From NCBI GenBank assembly GCA_031547045.1, contig JAVBSN010000123.1:1-15302 (forward strand): a DNA stretch of 15,302 bases, given 5' to 3'. The notes under the pieces were generated by a model. It was not told where the DNA came from, did not search any database, and worked only from the letters and a program-made list of their open reading frames with translations. The stretch is from JAVBSN01 sp031547045 (GTDB lineage: Bacteria; Bacillota; Clostridia; Lachnospirales; Lachnospiraceae). Of the stretch, positions 7,676 to 14,372 are shown piece after piece. Every line of letters begins with the position of its first letter. Position 1 is the stretch's first letter. A program made the translations under genes and the position numbers.

Positions 7676-8740
7676 ATGAAAAGAATAATACTTACTGGTG
7701 GTGGAACAGCAGGCCACGTTACGCCAAATATGGCACTGATTCCAGCATTAAAGGATGCAGGTTTTGACATACACTATATTGGTTCGTATGAAGGTATGGA
7801 GAAAAAATTAATCGAGGATCTTCGTATTCCTTATCATGGTATATCTTCAGGTAAGCTTAGAAGGTATTTTGACTTTAAGAATTTCTCTGACCCTGCTAGA
7901 GTTATTAAAGGTTATTCAGAAGCTAATCGACTTATTAAAAGCCTTAAACCTGATATTGTATTTTCAAAAGGTGGATTTGTTACTGTTCCTGTTGTTATGG
8001 CTGCAAAATCAAGAAAAGTTCCTGCCATTATACATGAATCTGATATGACCCCTGGTCTTGCAAATAAATTATGTATTCCTAGTGCTACTAAGATATGTTG
8101 TAACTTTCCAGAAGCAATGGAACATTTACCAGCAGGCAAGGGCGTAGTTACCGGCACTCCCATACGAAAAGAATTATTTCAAGGTGATGCTGCACTGGGT
8201 CTATCATTTTGTGGTTTCAATTTAGATAAACCAGTATTACTTATTGTTGGTGGAAGTTCAGGTAGTGTAGCAATTAATAATGCTATTAGAAATAGTTTAG
8301 ATAAATTACTAAAGAGTTTTCAAATTATTCATTTATGTGGCAAAGGCAATATTGATGATTCCCTTAAAGATACTACTGGATATGCACAATTTGAATATAT
8401 AAAAAAAGAACTTAGTGGTCTTCTAGCTGCTGCCGATATTGTTATATCAAGGGCTGGTGCAAATGCAATTTGCGAACTTCTTGCTCTTAAGAAACCTAAT
8501 ATACTAATTCCTTTATCTGCTGCTGCAAGTAGAGGTGACCAGATTCTTAATGCCGAATCTTTTGAAAAGCAAGGATTTAGTTATGTTATACAAGAAGAAA
8601 ACCTTTCTACAGATACTTTGTTAGAAGCAGTTAATCATGTATATGATAATAGGTCTCAATATAAAGACACTATGGCAAAGAGCCAAAGTTCTAATTCTAT
8701 AGATATTATAATGAATCTAATTAATGATATTATTAAATAA
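7676..8740 (+). CDS. murG: Undecaprenyl-PP-MurNAc-pentapeptide GlcNAc transferase (MurG)
   Basis: MurG adds GlcNAc from UDP-GlcNAc to lipid I, making lipid II, on the inner face of the membrane. It is a GT-B glycosyltransferase and the 354-residue length is typical. The N-terminal lobe has the glycine loop GGGTAGH (8-14) and IIHESDMTPGLAN (118-130), the clostridial variant of the HEQN segment. The C-terminal lobe has the second glycine loop GGSSGS (192-197), SRAGANAICE ending at E267, and an AASRGDQ motif that helps hold the nucleotide. The start follows a GGGGG site by about 8 bases. It is separate from a visible mur/dcw cluster, and shares a unit with the TSCPD gene. A terminator follows within 10 bases. 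Confidence 0.95.
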   Translation: MKRIILTGGGTAGHVTPNMALIPALKDAGFDIHYIGSYEGMEKKLIEDLRIPYHGISSGKLRRYFDFKNFSDPARVIKGYSEANRLIKSLKPDIVFSKGGFVTVPVVMAAKSRKVPAIIHESDMTPGLANKLCIPSATKICCNFPEAMEHLPAGKGVVTGTPIRKELFQGDAALGLSFCGFNLDKPVLLIVGGSSGSVAINNAIRNSLDKLLKSFQIIHLCGKGNIDDSLKDTTGYAQFEYIKKELSGLLAAADIVISRAGANAICELLALKKPNILIPLSAAASRGDQILNAESFEKQGFSYVIQEENLSTDTLLEAVNHVYDNRSQYKDTMAKSQSSNSIDIIMNLINDIIK

Positions 8741-8747
8741 CAACAAC

Positions 8748-8780
8748 GTGGGATTTCACAACATGGACTCCCACTTTTTT
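8748..8780 (+). terminator. Intrinsic terminator downstream of murG
   Basis: GTGGGA (8748-8753) pairs with TCCCAC (8769-8774) around a 15-base loop, followed by six T. It closes the TSCPD-murG unit and separates it from the secreted protein/ABC module. Confidence 0.85.
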
Positions 8781-8895
8781 ATTGTCAATTAATATATTTC
8801 TCTATCTAAATTCAAGCCACAAAATTCGCCTGATTTTATGGCAACAATCCATTGAAAATTCGAGGAAAATCAACAAAACTTTGAGCTAATATTTC

Positions 8896-8927
8896 TTGAC
8901 ATTTTTAACATTTTATGGAAAGATAAA
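8896..8927 (+). promoter_or_regulatory. Promoter candidate for the leader ORF / secreted protein / ABC unit
   Basis: A perfect TTGACA at 8896-8901 lies about 90 bases before the leader ORF. No good -10 lies at 17 bases. The best match is GATAAA at 8922-8927, with a long 20-base spacer, as in some activator-dependent promoters. The 115 bases between the murG terminator and this site show no gene or clear structure. Confidence 0.4.
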
Positions 8928-8992
8928 AATATAGGGTTATTCTTTTCTACAAAAGGATACTTATTAAAAAATTTAAATGAGGAGGTGGTATT

Positions 8993-9034
8993 ATGAGAAT
9001 ATATCAAATTTTAAAAGGCTTTCTATCATTCTGA
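8993..9034 (+). CDS. Putative 13-residue leader peptide
   Basis: A short ORF encodes MRIYQILKGFLSF and ends in TGA. GAGGAGGTGG ends only three bases before the ATG and is the strongest ribosome binding site in the window, which is why the ORF is reported despite its size. Its last five codons (Gly-Phe-Leu-Ser-Phe) coincide with the 5' arm of a perfect 13-bp hairpin, so a ribosome on the ORF would keep the hairpin open. This layout is typical of leader peptides that sense translation. There is no run of one amino acid, so an amino-acid attenuator is unlikely; ribosome stalling by a drug or peptide would fit better. It could instead be an independent small peptide. Confidence 0.5.
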   Translation: MRIYQILKGFLSF

Positions 9035-9066
9035 ACTTTTGAGAGCATCGAATATGATAGAAAGCC
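9017..9066 (+). promoter_or_regulatory. Perfect 13-bp hairpin overlapping the leader ORF end
   Basis: GGCTTTCTATCAT (9017-9029) and ATGATAGAAAGCC (9054-9066) are exact complements around a 24-base loop containing the leader stop codon. No T-run follows on the plus strand, so it is not a classical terminator there. On the minus strand only four T follow. Antitermination, mRNA processing or stability control are possible roles. Confidence 0.7.
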
Positions 9067-9102
9067 AGTAAAACAACATTATTGTAACATATATGTCGTA
9101 AT

Positions 9103-9131
9103 TTGCAAGTATGAATTACAACTTGTATAGT
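9103..9131 (+). promoter_or_regulatory. Second promoter candidate, directly before the secreted protein gene
   Basis: TTGCAA (9103-9108) and TATAGT (9126-9131) are separated by exactly 17 bases. Transcription would start near 9138, after the leader ORF and its hairpin, so the secreted protein and ABC genes could be expressed without them. Confidence 0.45.
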
Positions 9132-9174
9132 TATCTGTTATCAAGAACTTATCAACATAACAAACTATAAAGGA

Positions 9175-9191
9175 CAGGGACAATTTCCCTG
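9175..9191 (+). promoter_or_regulatory. Small hairpin just before the ribosome binding site of the secreted protein
   Basis: CAGGGA and TCCCTG pair perfectly around a CAATT loop and end 3 bases before the GGGTGA ribosome binding site at 9195-9200. It could influence translation start or mRNA stability, or be an operator for the 9103-9131 promoter. Confidence 0.4.
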
Positions 9192-9205
9192 GTTGGGTGA
9201 TAATA

Positions 9206-9586
9206 ATGAAAAAAAGAAATGCAATTATAACATTAGTCTTAATAGCAATTATGATGTTTTCAGTTAATGCTAGCGCTGCTAGTAGTGTTTCAGCAACTTT
9301 AACATCATCTGTAAAGAGTGTACAATCTAGTTATGAACTTGTTAGTGCAAGTAAAATGAGCTGTAAAGTAACGTCAGCCTCTAAGTATCCAATTAAATTT
9401 CAAGGATATGGAAAAAACAGCTTATATGGAACTACTTATCCTACCTTAAGCAGTGCTGTATATAATGTTGGTGGCAGCGGAACCCAAACACTTACTAGAT
9501 CTTATAACTATAATAGTGTTAAATTAACTGGCTGGAATGTTAATGTAGCAGTAAAGAACTGCTCCGGCACTGGAAAGATTTACTAA
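9206..9586 (+). CDS. Small, strongly basic secreted protein of unknown function
   Basis: I do not recognise this 126-residue protein. It begins with a clear Sec signal: MKKRN, a hydrophobic core, and a likely cleavage after NASA near residue 24. The mature part of about 102 residues is rich in Ser, Thr, Tyr and Gly. By my count it has nine Lys, one Arg, one Glu and no Asp, so it is markedly cationic. Two cysteines (KMSCKV and KNCSGTG) could form a disulfide. The pattern of alternating polar and hydrophobic residues suggests a beta-rich fold. The ATG at 9206 is preferred over an in-frame GTG at 9197, which overlaps the GGGTGA site. The membrane protein gene follows after 35 bases. The context fits an exported antimicrobial or signalling protein, but no known bacteriocin motif is seen. 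Confidence 0.8.
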   Translation: MKKRNAIITLVLIAIMMFSVNASAASSVSATLTSSVKSVQSSYELVSASKMSCKVTSASKYPIKFQGYGKNSLYGTTYPTLSSAVYNVGGSGTQTLTRSYNYNSVKLTGWNVNVAVKNCSGTGKIY

Positions 9587-9621
9587 ATATTGCTATATAA
9601 TATACATAAAGGAGGCTTTAC

Positions 9622-11550
9622 ATGTTAAAGTTACAGGAAAAACTATTCTTTAAGAGTAATGTTCGCAAAATAATACTGCTAATTTTAATACTGGGCGGAT
9701 TAATATATCACATATGGATTTTTGCCAGAACAGGTGTTATTAAAGATATTGTCACATATGGATATACTGATTTCTGGATGTATCAAGTATATAGCTTTAT
9801 ATACTATTTTATACTAATTATTTTTCTAGCATATGATTACTTCCGAGAGGTACCTAATGCTGAATTATTAGATATTATTAAAATAAGTGATGGTTATGCA
9901 AGGTCTGATTTTGTTCAAGCATTTGTCATGTTGCAATTGATTCTCTTTTCTGCATTAATATTTCTGATATTCTTTATATTTGGATTTTATATTGCAGATA
10001 CTCTTACGGTAGAATTGTTTTTCTATCTATGTAGGCTTGTTTTTCTGTATATTATTTTAAATGGAATTGTAGCAGTTTTACTAGCGTGGCTACTGTCTCG
10101 AACTGTAGGGAAATTATTAGGATACATATTTATTATTATATTTACTTGCTTAGTAAGTCCAATTGCAACTTCAGAAATAAGTTATCTTTCAATGCTGTAT
10201 AGGAACATATATGACCTATACAAAGTATTTATAATTAACCCTGAAGGGCTATATTCATGGTTTCCAGGATCATTACTTCCAGTGAATTTGTCAATTACTG
10301 CACGAACCCTTTTTTGGATTTTAATATTTTCTCTTGGACTACTGCTTTATAGTAAAATAAAGCATAAGAAATGGATAATCCCTGCTTTAGCAACGCTTAT
10401 AGTATTGAATTTTACCTATTTGCATCTACCTACCAGCTTCTATAGTGGAAATGAATCCTATGGCGAGTCAGACTCTTATTTTTATGATCAAATGGTATAC
10501 ATAATTGACAAAACTGTTACAGGCAAGGAAGAAGATGGTTTTGTAGTAACAAATTATGAAATGACGCTTAATATGGGCCGAATTATGGACGCATCTGTCT
10601 CCATATACCCTGCTGATAAAAATCTTCCAGAATATAAGATGACCCTATATCATTTATATAATATAGAATCGGTGACGGATGAAAATGGAATATCATTACC
10701 CTATGAACGAGATGGTGATTATTTAGTAGTATATAATCAATCAGATACTTTAAAAAGTATTTGCGTGAATTATAAGGGTGGTTTGGCAAATTTCTATGCC
10801 AATTCCAAGATGATTAATCTACCTGGTTGGTTTGCCTACTATCCAATTCCAGGTTATCGGCTTATTTATCAAGACTATACATATATAGATAATCAATTGG
10901 AAGAAGCCGTTTCCTTTGATATATATGTAAATGCTTATTCTACTGTATATTCCGATTTGGAACAGGTTGAGAAAAACCATTTTGTAGGTGATAGCTATGG
11001 AGTTACATTGGTCAGTGGATTTATGCGAGAGACAGTACTGGAAAACGGAATACATTGCATATATCCATATCTATATAAATTATGTGATCCGACTTCAGAT
11101 ATGGCAAAAGATGATGCTGATTATGTTCTAGACCACTTAGCAAATATATGGACAGATACTGAGAAAAAAACCGTTATACTTCTTCCTACCAGTTCAGACG
11201 GAGAACCTAATAGTCTTCAACAAGGTTCCCTCGTTGTAAACTATTGGTGGACTTCACTTGCAAAAAATTTGCGAGAAAGAGGCGATGTTTTAGGAAAGGG
11301 TGATGTCTTAGAACCAGATATTGAAAAAATTACAGCCTCCTTTTTAGACTCTTATATGTGGTATAGAGAATGTGGGGATGATTTCTTAGAATTCTTAACT
11401 TATTCCAGTTTAAAGGAAATGTGGGATGAACTTCTAGCATGGCAGAGCCTAGATGCATCTACAGATGAGGAATTTGAAGAATTTATTTTGGAACTACTTG
11501 GCCAAGAAGAATTAGACCGTATTATGGAAACAAAACAGGATGAGGAGTGA
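9622..11550 (+). CDS. Large ABC-type membrane protein with extracytoplasmic domain
   Basis: A 642-residue protein with seven hydrophobic segments in the first 270 residues (about 18-36, 52-70, 100-125, 132-157, 163-183, 228-245, 251-269). An outside domain of about 370 residues follows. The first half resembles ABC-2 type permeases. Residues 310-410 have a beta-rich pattern (TLYHLYNIESVTDENGISL, VNYKGG at 382-387, LPGWFAYYP from 400) that recalls the N-terminal domain of M1 peptidases, which some ABC permeases carry. No HExxH zinc motif is present, so any such domain would be non-catalytic; this homology is inference. The last 35 residues are very acidic. The start follows AAAGGAGGC. The ATPase ribosome binding site (GAGGAG) lies in its last codons, so the two are tightly linked. 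Likely partner of the ATPase and the 12387-13049 protein. Confidence 0.8.
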   Translation: MLKLQEKLFFKSNVRKIILLILILGGLIYHIWIFARTGVIKDIVTYGYTDFWMYQVYSFIYYFILIIFLAYDYFREVPNAELLDIIKISDGYARSDFVQAFVMLQLILFSALIFLIFFIFGFYIADTLTVELFFYLCRLVFLYIILNGIVAVLLAWLLSRTVGKLLGYIFIIIFTCLVSPIATSEISYLSMLYRNIYDLYKVFIINPEGLYSWFPGSLLPVNLSITARTLFWILIFSLGLLLYSKIKHKKWIIPALATLIVLNFTYLHLPTSFYSGNESYGESDSYFYDQMVYIIDKTVTGKEEDGFVVTNYEMTLNMGRIMDASVSIYPADKNLPEYKMTLYHLYNIESVTDENGISLPYERDGDYLVVYNQSDTLKSICVNYKGGLANFYANSKMINLPGWFAYYPIPGYRLIYQDYTYIDNQLEEAVSFDIYVNAYSTVYSDLEQVEKNHFVGDSYGVTLVSGFMRETVLENGIHCIYPYLYKLCDPTSDMAKDDADYVLDHLANIWTDTEKKTVILLPTSSDGEPNSLQQGSLVVNYWWTSLAKNLRERGDVLGKGDVLEPDIEKITASFLDSYMWYRECGDDFLEFLTYSSLKEMWDELLAWQSLDASTDEEFEEFILELLGQEELDRIMETKQDEE

Positions 11551-11556
11551 TATAGA

Positions 11557-12381
11557 ATGATTGAAATAAAACATTTATCAAAGAATTTTGGCAAGAAAAA
11601 GGCAGTCTGTGACTTATCCTACTCTTTTGATACAGGGGTATATGGTCTACTAGGACAAAATGGTGCCGGAAAAACAACATTGATACGCTGTATACTTGAA
11701 TTATATCCACATAAAGGTGAGATTCTTTTTGAGACTCCTAGTGATAATCAAAAACGTTGTAGAATCGGTTATCTTCCACAGAAAAACAATGTATTTCCTG
11801 GTCTTACAGTGGAGGAACATCTACAGTATTTTGCAAATCTAAAGCATATGTCGAAAGACAATATTCCAGAGGAAATTGACCGAGTTTTGGAACTTGTCAA
11901 CCTATCGAATTGCAAAAAGAAAAAGGGAAGTAAATTGTCAGGTGGCATGATTCGTAGATTAGGCATTGCACAGGCACTACTAAACAAACCTTATTTAGTG
12001 ATTTTTGATGAGCCAACAACGGGGCTAGATCCAGAAGAAAGAATGCGATTTAAGAATATTATTAGAAGAATTGGCAAGGAAAGTGTAGTCATTATGTCCA
12101 CACATATTGTTGAGGATGTTGAAGCTGTATGCGATCAGATTCTGGTTATGAAAGATGGAATATTTCTTGCCACTGGTACTCAAGAGGATATTAGAAATCT
12201 AGCTGAAGGAAAGGTTTATGAACTTCCTCGTGAATTACAACAAGATTTATATTATGTAGAAAAAGAGCTACTAGTAGATGGCGTGGAAATCATTCGAATT
12301 TTAACCAATCAAACAATGGACACAGAAACAGTGAAACCAACAATTGAAGATGGATATTTGTGTGCATTAAAGGGGATTTGA
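11557..12381 (+). CDS. ABC transporter ATP-binding protein
   Basis: This 274-residue cytoplasmic ATPase powers the transporter formed with its neighbours. All nucleotide-binding elements are intact: Walker A GQNGAGKT (33-40), Q-loop Q75, signature LSGGM (127-131), Walker B LVIFDEP (147-153) with catalytic Glu, D-loop, and switch His H183 (STH). The family style is that of ATPases paired with ABC-2 permeases, as in export or self-protection systems, rather than of importers; no substrate-binding protein gene is nearby. A C-terminal extension of about 60 residues follows the core, as in many such ATPases. Its ATG is 6 bases after the preceding stop. The next start codon lies 5 bases after its own stop, so the three genes form one operon. 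Confidence 0.93.
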   Translation: MIEIKHLSKNFGKKKAVCDLSYSFDTGVYGLLGQNGAGKTTLIRCILELYPHKGEILFETPSDNQKRCRIGYLPQKNNVFPGLTVEEHLQYFANLKHMSKDNIPEEIDRVLELVNLSNCKKKKGSKLSGGMIRRLGIAQALLNKPYLVIFDEPTTGLDPEERMRFKNIIRRIGKESVVIMSTHIVEDVEAVCDQILVMKDGIFLATGTQEDIRNLAEGKVYELPRELQQDLYYVEKELLVDGVEIIRILTNQTMDTETVKPTIEDGYLCALKGI

Positions 12382-12386
12382 CGAAA

Positions 12387-13049
12387 ATGAGATTAAATAA
12401 ATGGTTATATAGACATATGTTAAGTGGATATTATCGAATTAAGGGAATGGGCGTATTTGCACTAATTCCTCTACTAGTTCTATATATTCTTATACCAATT
12501 ACCAACTATGCTGTTTTTCAGTATTTTCAGGATATGGAAATGTTACGTTATAACATTGTTTCAATTTGCCAATACTTAGTTCCTATATGTTCAATTTGGC
12601 ATATTATTTTTATTTTATATCATTTTGTTGAAGAATCTGGAAATGAGGTATTATATATTTCTTTCAAGGATAAACTGGCTGATTTGATTCTCCCATATAT
12701 ACTGTATGCGGTTTTACTATTGCCACTGTTTTTTGTATATACACGAATGTTTCCAGAACTATGGTTTTTCTATATGAAACTGTGTGCCATAAATCTTGCT
12801 TATATGGCTTTTGTATATTGTGCCACCTTTATGCTAAATAGCATATCTGTAAGCGTAATTGGAATTATTATTTATACAATATGTGAAATGATAATACATC
12901 GAAACCAAAATGAAGGCTATGATTATTTTGAAGAAGGGCAAAATTTTATTGGCTTTATACAGTCTAATATATTGCCTTATGTAGTAATAGCCATAGTACT
13001 CTTTATTTTAGGTAAACTTATGAATAAATACCTTTTAAAGTACAAATAG
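12387..13049 (+). CDS. ABC transporter membrane subunit, six predicted helices
   Basis: A 220-residue, very hydrophobic protein with about six membrane segments (near residues 18-40, 55-80, 92-115, 122-142, 145-165 and 192-212) and no large outside domain. I do not recognise a named family. Position and topology point to the second permease half of the transporter, pairing with the 642-residue protein. The ATG at 12387 is preferred, with AAAGGGGAT about 9 bases upstream; the longer version needs a GTG inside the ATPase gene. It is the last gene of the unit and a strong terminator follows its stop by 3 bases. Confidence 0.8.
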   Translation: MRLNKWLYRHMLSGYYRIKGMGVFALIPLLVLYILIPITNYAVFQYFQDMEMLRYNIVSICQYLVPICSIWHIIFILYHFVEESGNEVLYISFKDKLADLILPYILYAVLLLPLFFVYTRMFPELWFFYMKLCAINLAYMAFVYCATFMLNSISVSVIGIIIYTICEMIIHRNQNEGYDYFEEGQNFIGFIQSNILPYVVIAIVLFILGKLMNKYLLKYK

Positions 13050-13052
13050 CAA

Positions 13053-13085
13053 AGGACAGGAATTAATTTTCCTGTCCTATTTTAA
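13053..13085 (+). terminator. Intrinsic terminator of the secreted protein/ABC unit
   Basis: AGGACAGG pairs perfectly with CCTGTCCT (8 bp) around a 10-base AT loop, followed by an interrupted T-run (ATTTTAATGTTTT). It ends the operon directly after the last gene. The unit also opens with AAAGGACAGGG at 9169, so this segment occurs at both ends; that may be chance. Confidence 0.8.
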
Positions 13086-13112
13086 TGTTTTAATACTTTA
13101 TTTTTCTTAATA

Positions 13113-13646
13113 TTACAATGCTGTTCCCTTCTTAGGAATATAAAAAGAACTTTGATAAGATTTTTCGATTTTCAGCAATTCTATTTTCCTATCAATACCA
13201 CCTGCAAATCCTGTAAGATTTCCATGTTCTCCAACAACCCTATGACATGGTACAATAATAGAAATAGGGTTATGTCCAACTGCACCACCAACTGCCTGTG
13301 CTGACATTCTTAAAATCCCTCTCTTTTCTGCAATTTTTCTTGCAATACCTCCATAGGTTATAACTTGTCCATAAGGAATCTGTTTTAATACTTCCCATAC
13401 TTCCATACGAAATTCACTTCCTACCATAGCCAGAGGTGGCATAAAGTCTGGTTCTTTTCCTTGAAAATATACGTCAAGCCACTTACTCACCATTCCAAAA
13501 ATAGGCAAAGATCTCTCTATAGAATCTGCCGGAACTTCTATATCATAATACTTCTGTTTATCAAATACTAATCCAGTAAGGCATTCTCCATCACTTACCA
13601 TAACTATTTTTCCTATTGGGGAACTATATTTTCCCATATAATTCAT
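13113..13646 (-). CDS. ogt: Methylated-DNA--[protein]-cysteine S-methyltransferase
   Basis: A suicide DNA repair protein that moves the alkyl group from O6-alkylguanine to its own cysteine. At 177 residues it matches Ogt-type proteins. The N-terminal ribonuclease-like domain is followed by the DNA-binding and active-site domain. IPYGQVITYGGIA leads the helix-turn-helix region, and the acceptor is C134 in IVPCHRVVG, with the Asn of GHNPISI just before it and LTGFAGG after it. The ATG at 13646 is preferred, with AAGGTG six bases upstream, over an in-frame GTG at 13655. That site overlaps the stop of a gene remnant at 13657-13794, so an intact gene may once have been translationally linked here. 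Confidence 0.95.
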   Translation of the reverse strand: MNYMGKYSSPIGKIVMVSDGECLTGLVFDKQKYYDIEVPADSIERSLPIFGMVSKWLDVYFQGKEPDFMPPLAMVGSEFRMEVWEVLKQIPYGQVITYGGIARKIAEKRGILRMSAQAVGGAVGHNPISIIVPCHRVVGEHGNLTGFAGGIDRKIELLKIEKSYQSSFYIPKKGTAL

Positions 13647-13656
13647 ATTATTCACC

Positions 13657-13794
13657 TTATTTCGTCTTTTTGTTTGTTTTTGGTGCGTAGTCCTTTATCT
13701 CTGGAATTGCACCACCAGCCACTGCTCTATCAAGATGACCTATTTTTTCAATTACTTCTGCAAATTTTACATCCTTTTGTTTTAAATAATTTGT
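13657..13794 (-). pseudogene. Gene remnant: C-terminal coding stretch with no start codon
   Basis: A 45-codon open stretch (ends TAA at 13657-13659) reads as a plausible protein tail: FAEVIEKIGHLDRAVAGG, then AIPEIKDYAPK and a Lys-rich end. It is bounded upstream by an in-frame TAA, and no ATG, GTG or TTG with a ribosome binding site opens it (its one internal GTG lacks a site). I cannot name the parent family. It lies between the terminator at 13812-13856 and the ogt gene, so it looks like the end of a deleted gene. A chance open frame cannot be fully excluded, but its composition looks coding. Confidence 0.45.
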
Positions 13795-13811
13795 TTATAC
13801 TTCCGTATATG

Positions 13812-13856
13812 AAAAATACACCCTAACACTAGAATAATTATTCTAATACTAGGGTG
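13812..13856 (-). terminator. Strong intrinsic terminator after the HD/anchored-protein pair
   Basis: On the minus strand a 17-bp stem (CACCCTA at its base) closes an AATT loop and is followed by TATTTTT. All pairs form in minus-strand RNA, three of them G-U. The same three become A-C mismatches in plus-strand RNA, so the hairpin works as a minus-strand terminator. It lies about 20 bases after the stop of the anchored protein gene. Confidence 0.85.
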
Positions 13857-13877
13857 CCATTATTTTATATTACAAAT

Positions 13878-14351
13878 CTATTTAGTTTTCTTTGCTAAAT
13901 ATTCTATTATATAAGCCTTCTTATCTTGTGACATTTCTTTACCGTCTATTGTAAGTTTAATATTAAATGAACCATTAGCCATTATCTCATATTCTACTAC
14001 TAATGGTTTCTTGGTATAAACGTCATCACCAATATCTGTTCCTTCAAAGGCAACAGTTACATCTTCACCTTTAAATATTACTTTATCATTAGTTATTCCT
14101 GCACCACTAATGTATTCCCATCTAGCATTTTTTGACGCTGGCTCAAAGATTTCCTTGTAAGTATGCCCTGACGAAGCCAGTTTTGCATTTTGAATAGATT
14201 CTATCTTTTCCTTTGCCTCTTTGTCTGTAGCCATTGTTAAATTATAGTCAACTACTTCCTTCAGGGTTGCTGGCAGAGCAAATGCATACACTATATACAA
14301 AATTACTGCTATAACTGCAAGCACACCAATAAACTTCAAAAATCCTTTCAT
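13878..14351 (-). CDS. Small membrane-anchored protein of unknown function
   Basis: I do not recognise this 157-residue protein. One hydrophobic segment near residues 4-26 (FLKFIGVLAVIAVILYIVYAFA) should anchor it, leaving about 130 mostly hydrophilic residues outside. The outside part has a charged helix-like region (KEAKEKIESIQN) followed by beta-like strands ending in a Lys-rich tail. No catalytic motif is visible. GGAGGT lies 10 bases before the ATG. It is 21 bases downstream of the HD-domain gene, with a strong terminator after it, so the two form a two-gene unit. Confidence 0.75.
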   Translation of the reverse strand: MKGFLKFIGVLAVIAVILYIVYAFALPATLKEVVDYNLTMATDKEAKEKIESIQNAKLASSGHTYKEIFEPASKNARWEYISGAGITNDKVIFKGEDVTVAFEGTDIGDDVYTKKPLVVEYEIMANGSFNIKLTIDGKEMSQDKKAYIIEYLAKKTK

Positions 14352-14372
14352 AAATAATTACCTCCCTAAAAA

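Noticed and set aside
9017..9066. Calling the 13-bp hairpin an intrinsic terminator
   Set aside because: No T-run follows on the plus strand; on the minus strand only four T follow and no gene ends there.
9206..9586. Assigning the secreted protein to the lactococcin 972 family
   Set aside because: Basic charge, Sec signal and ABC context are similar, but I see none of the expected sequence pattern, so only the analogy is kept.
10583..11987. Several minus-strand ORFs of 60-80 codons opposite the ABC genes
   Set aside because: They are shadows of well-supported plus-strand genes with no ribosome binding sites of their own.
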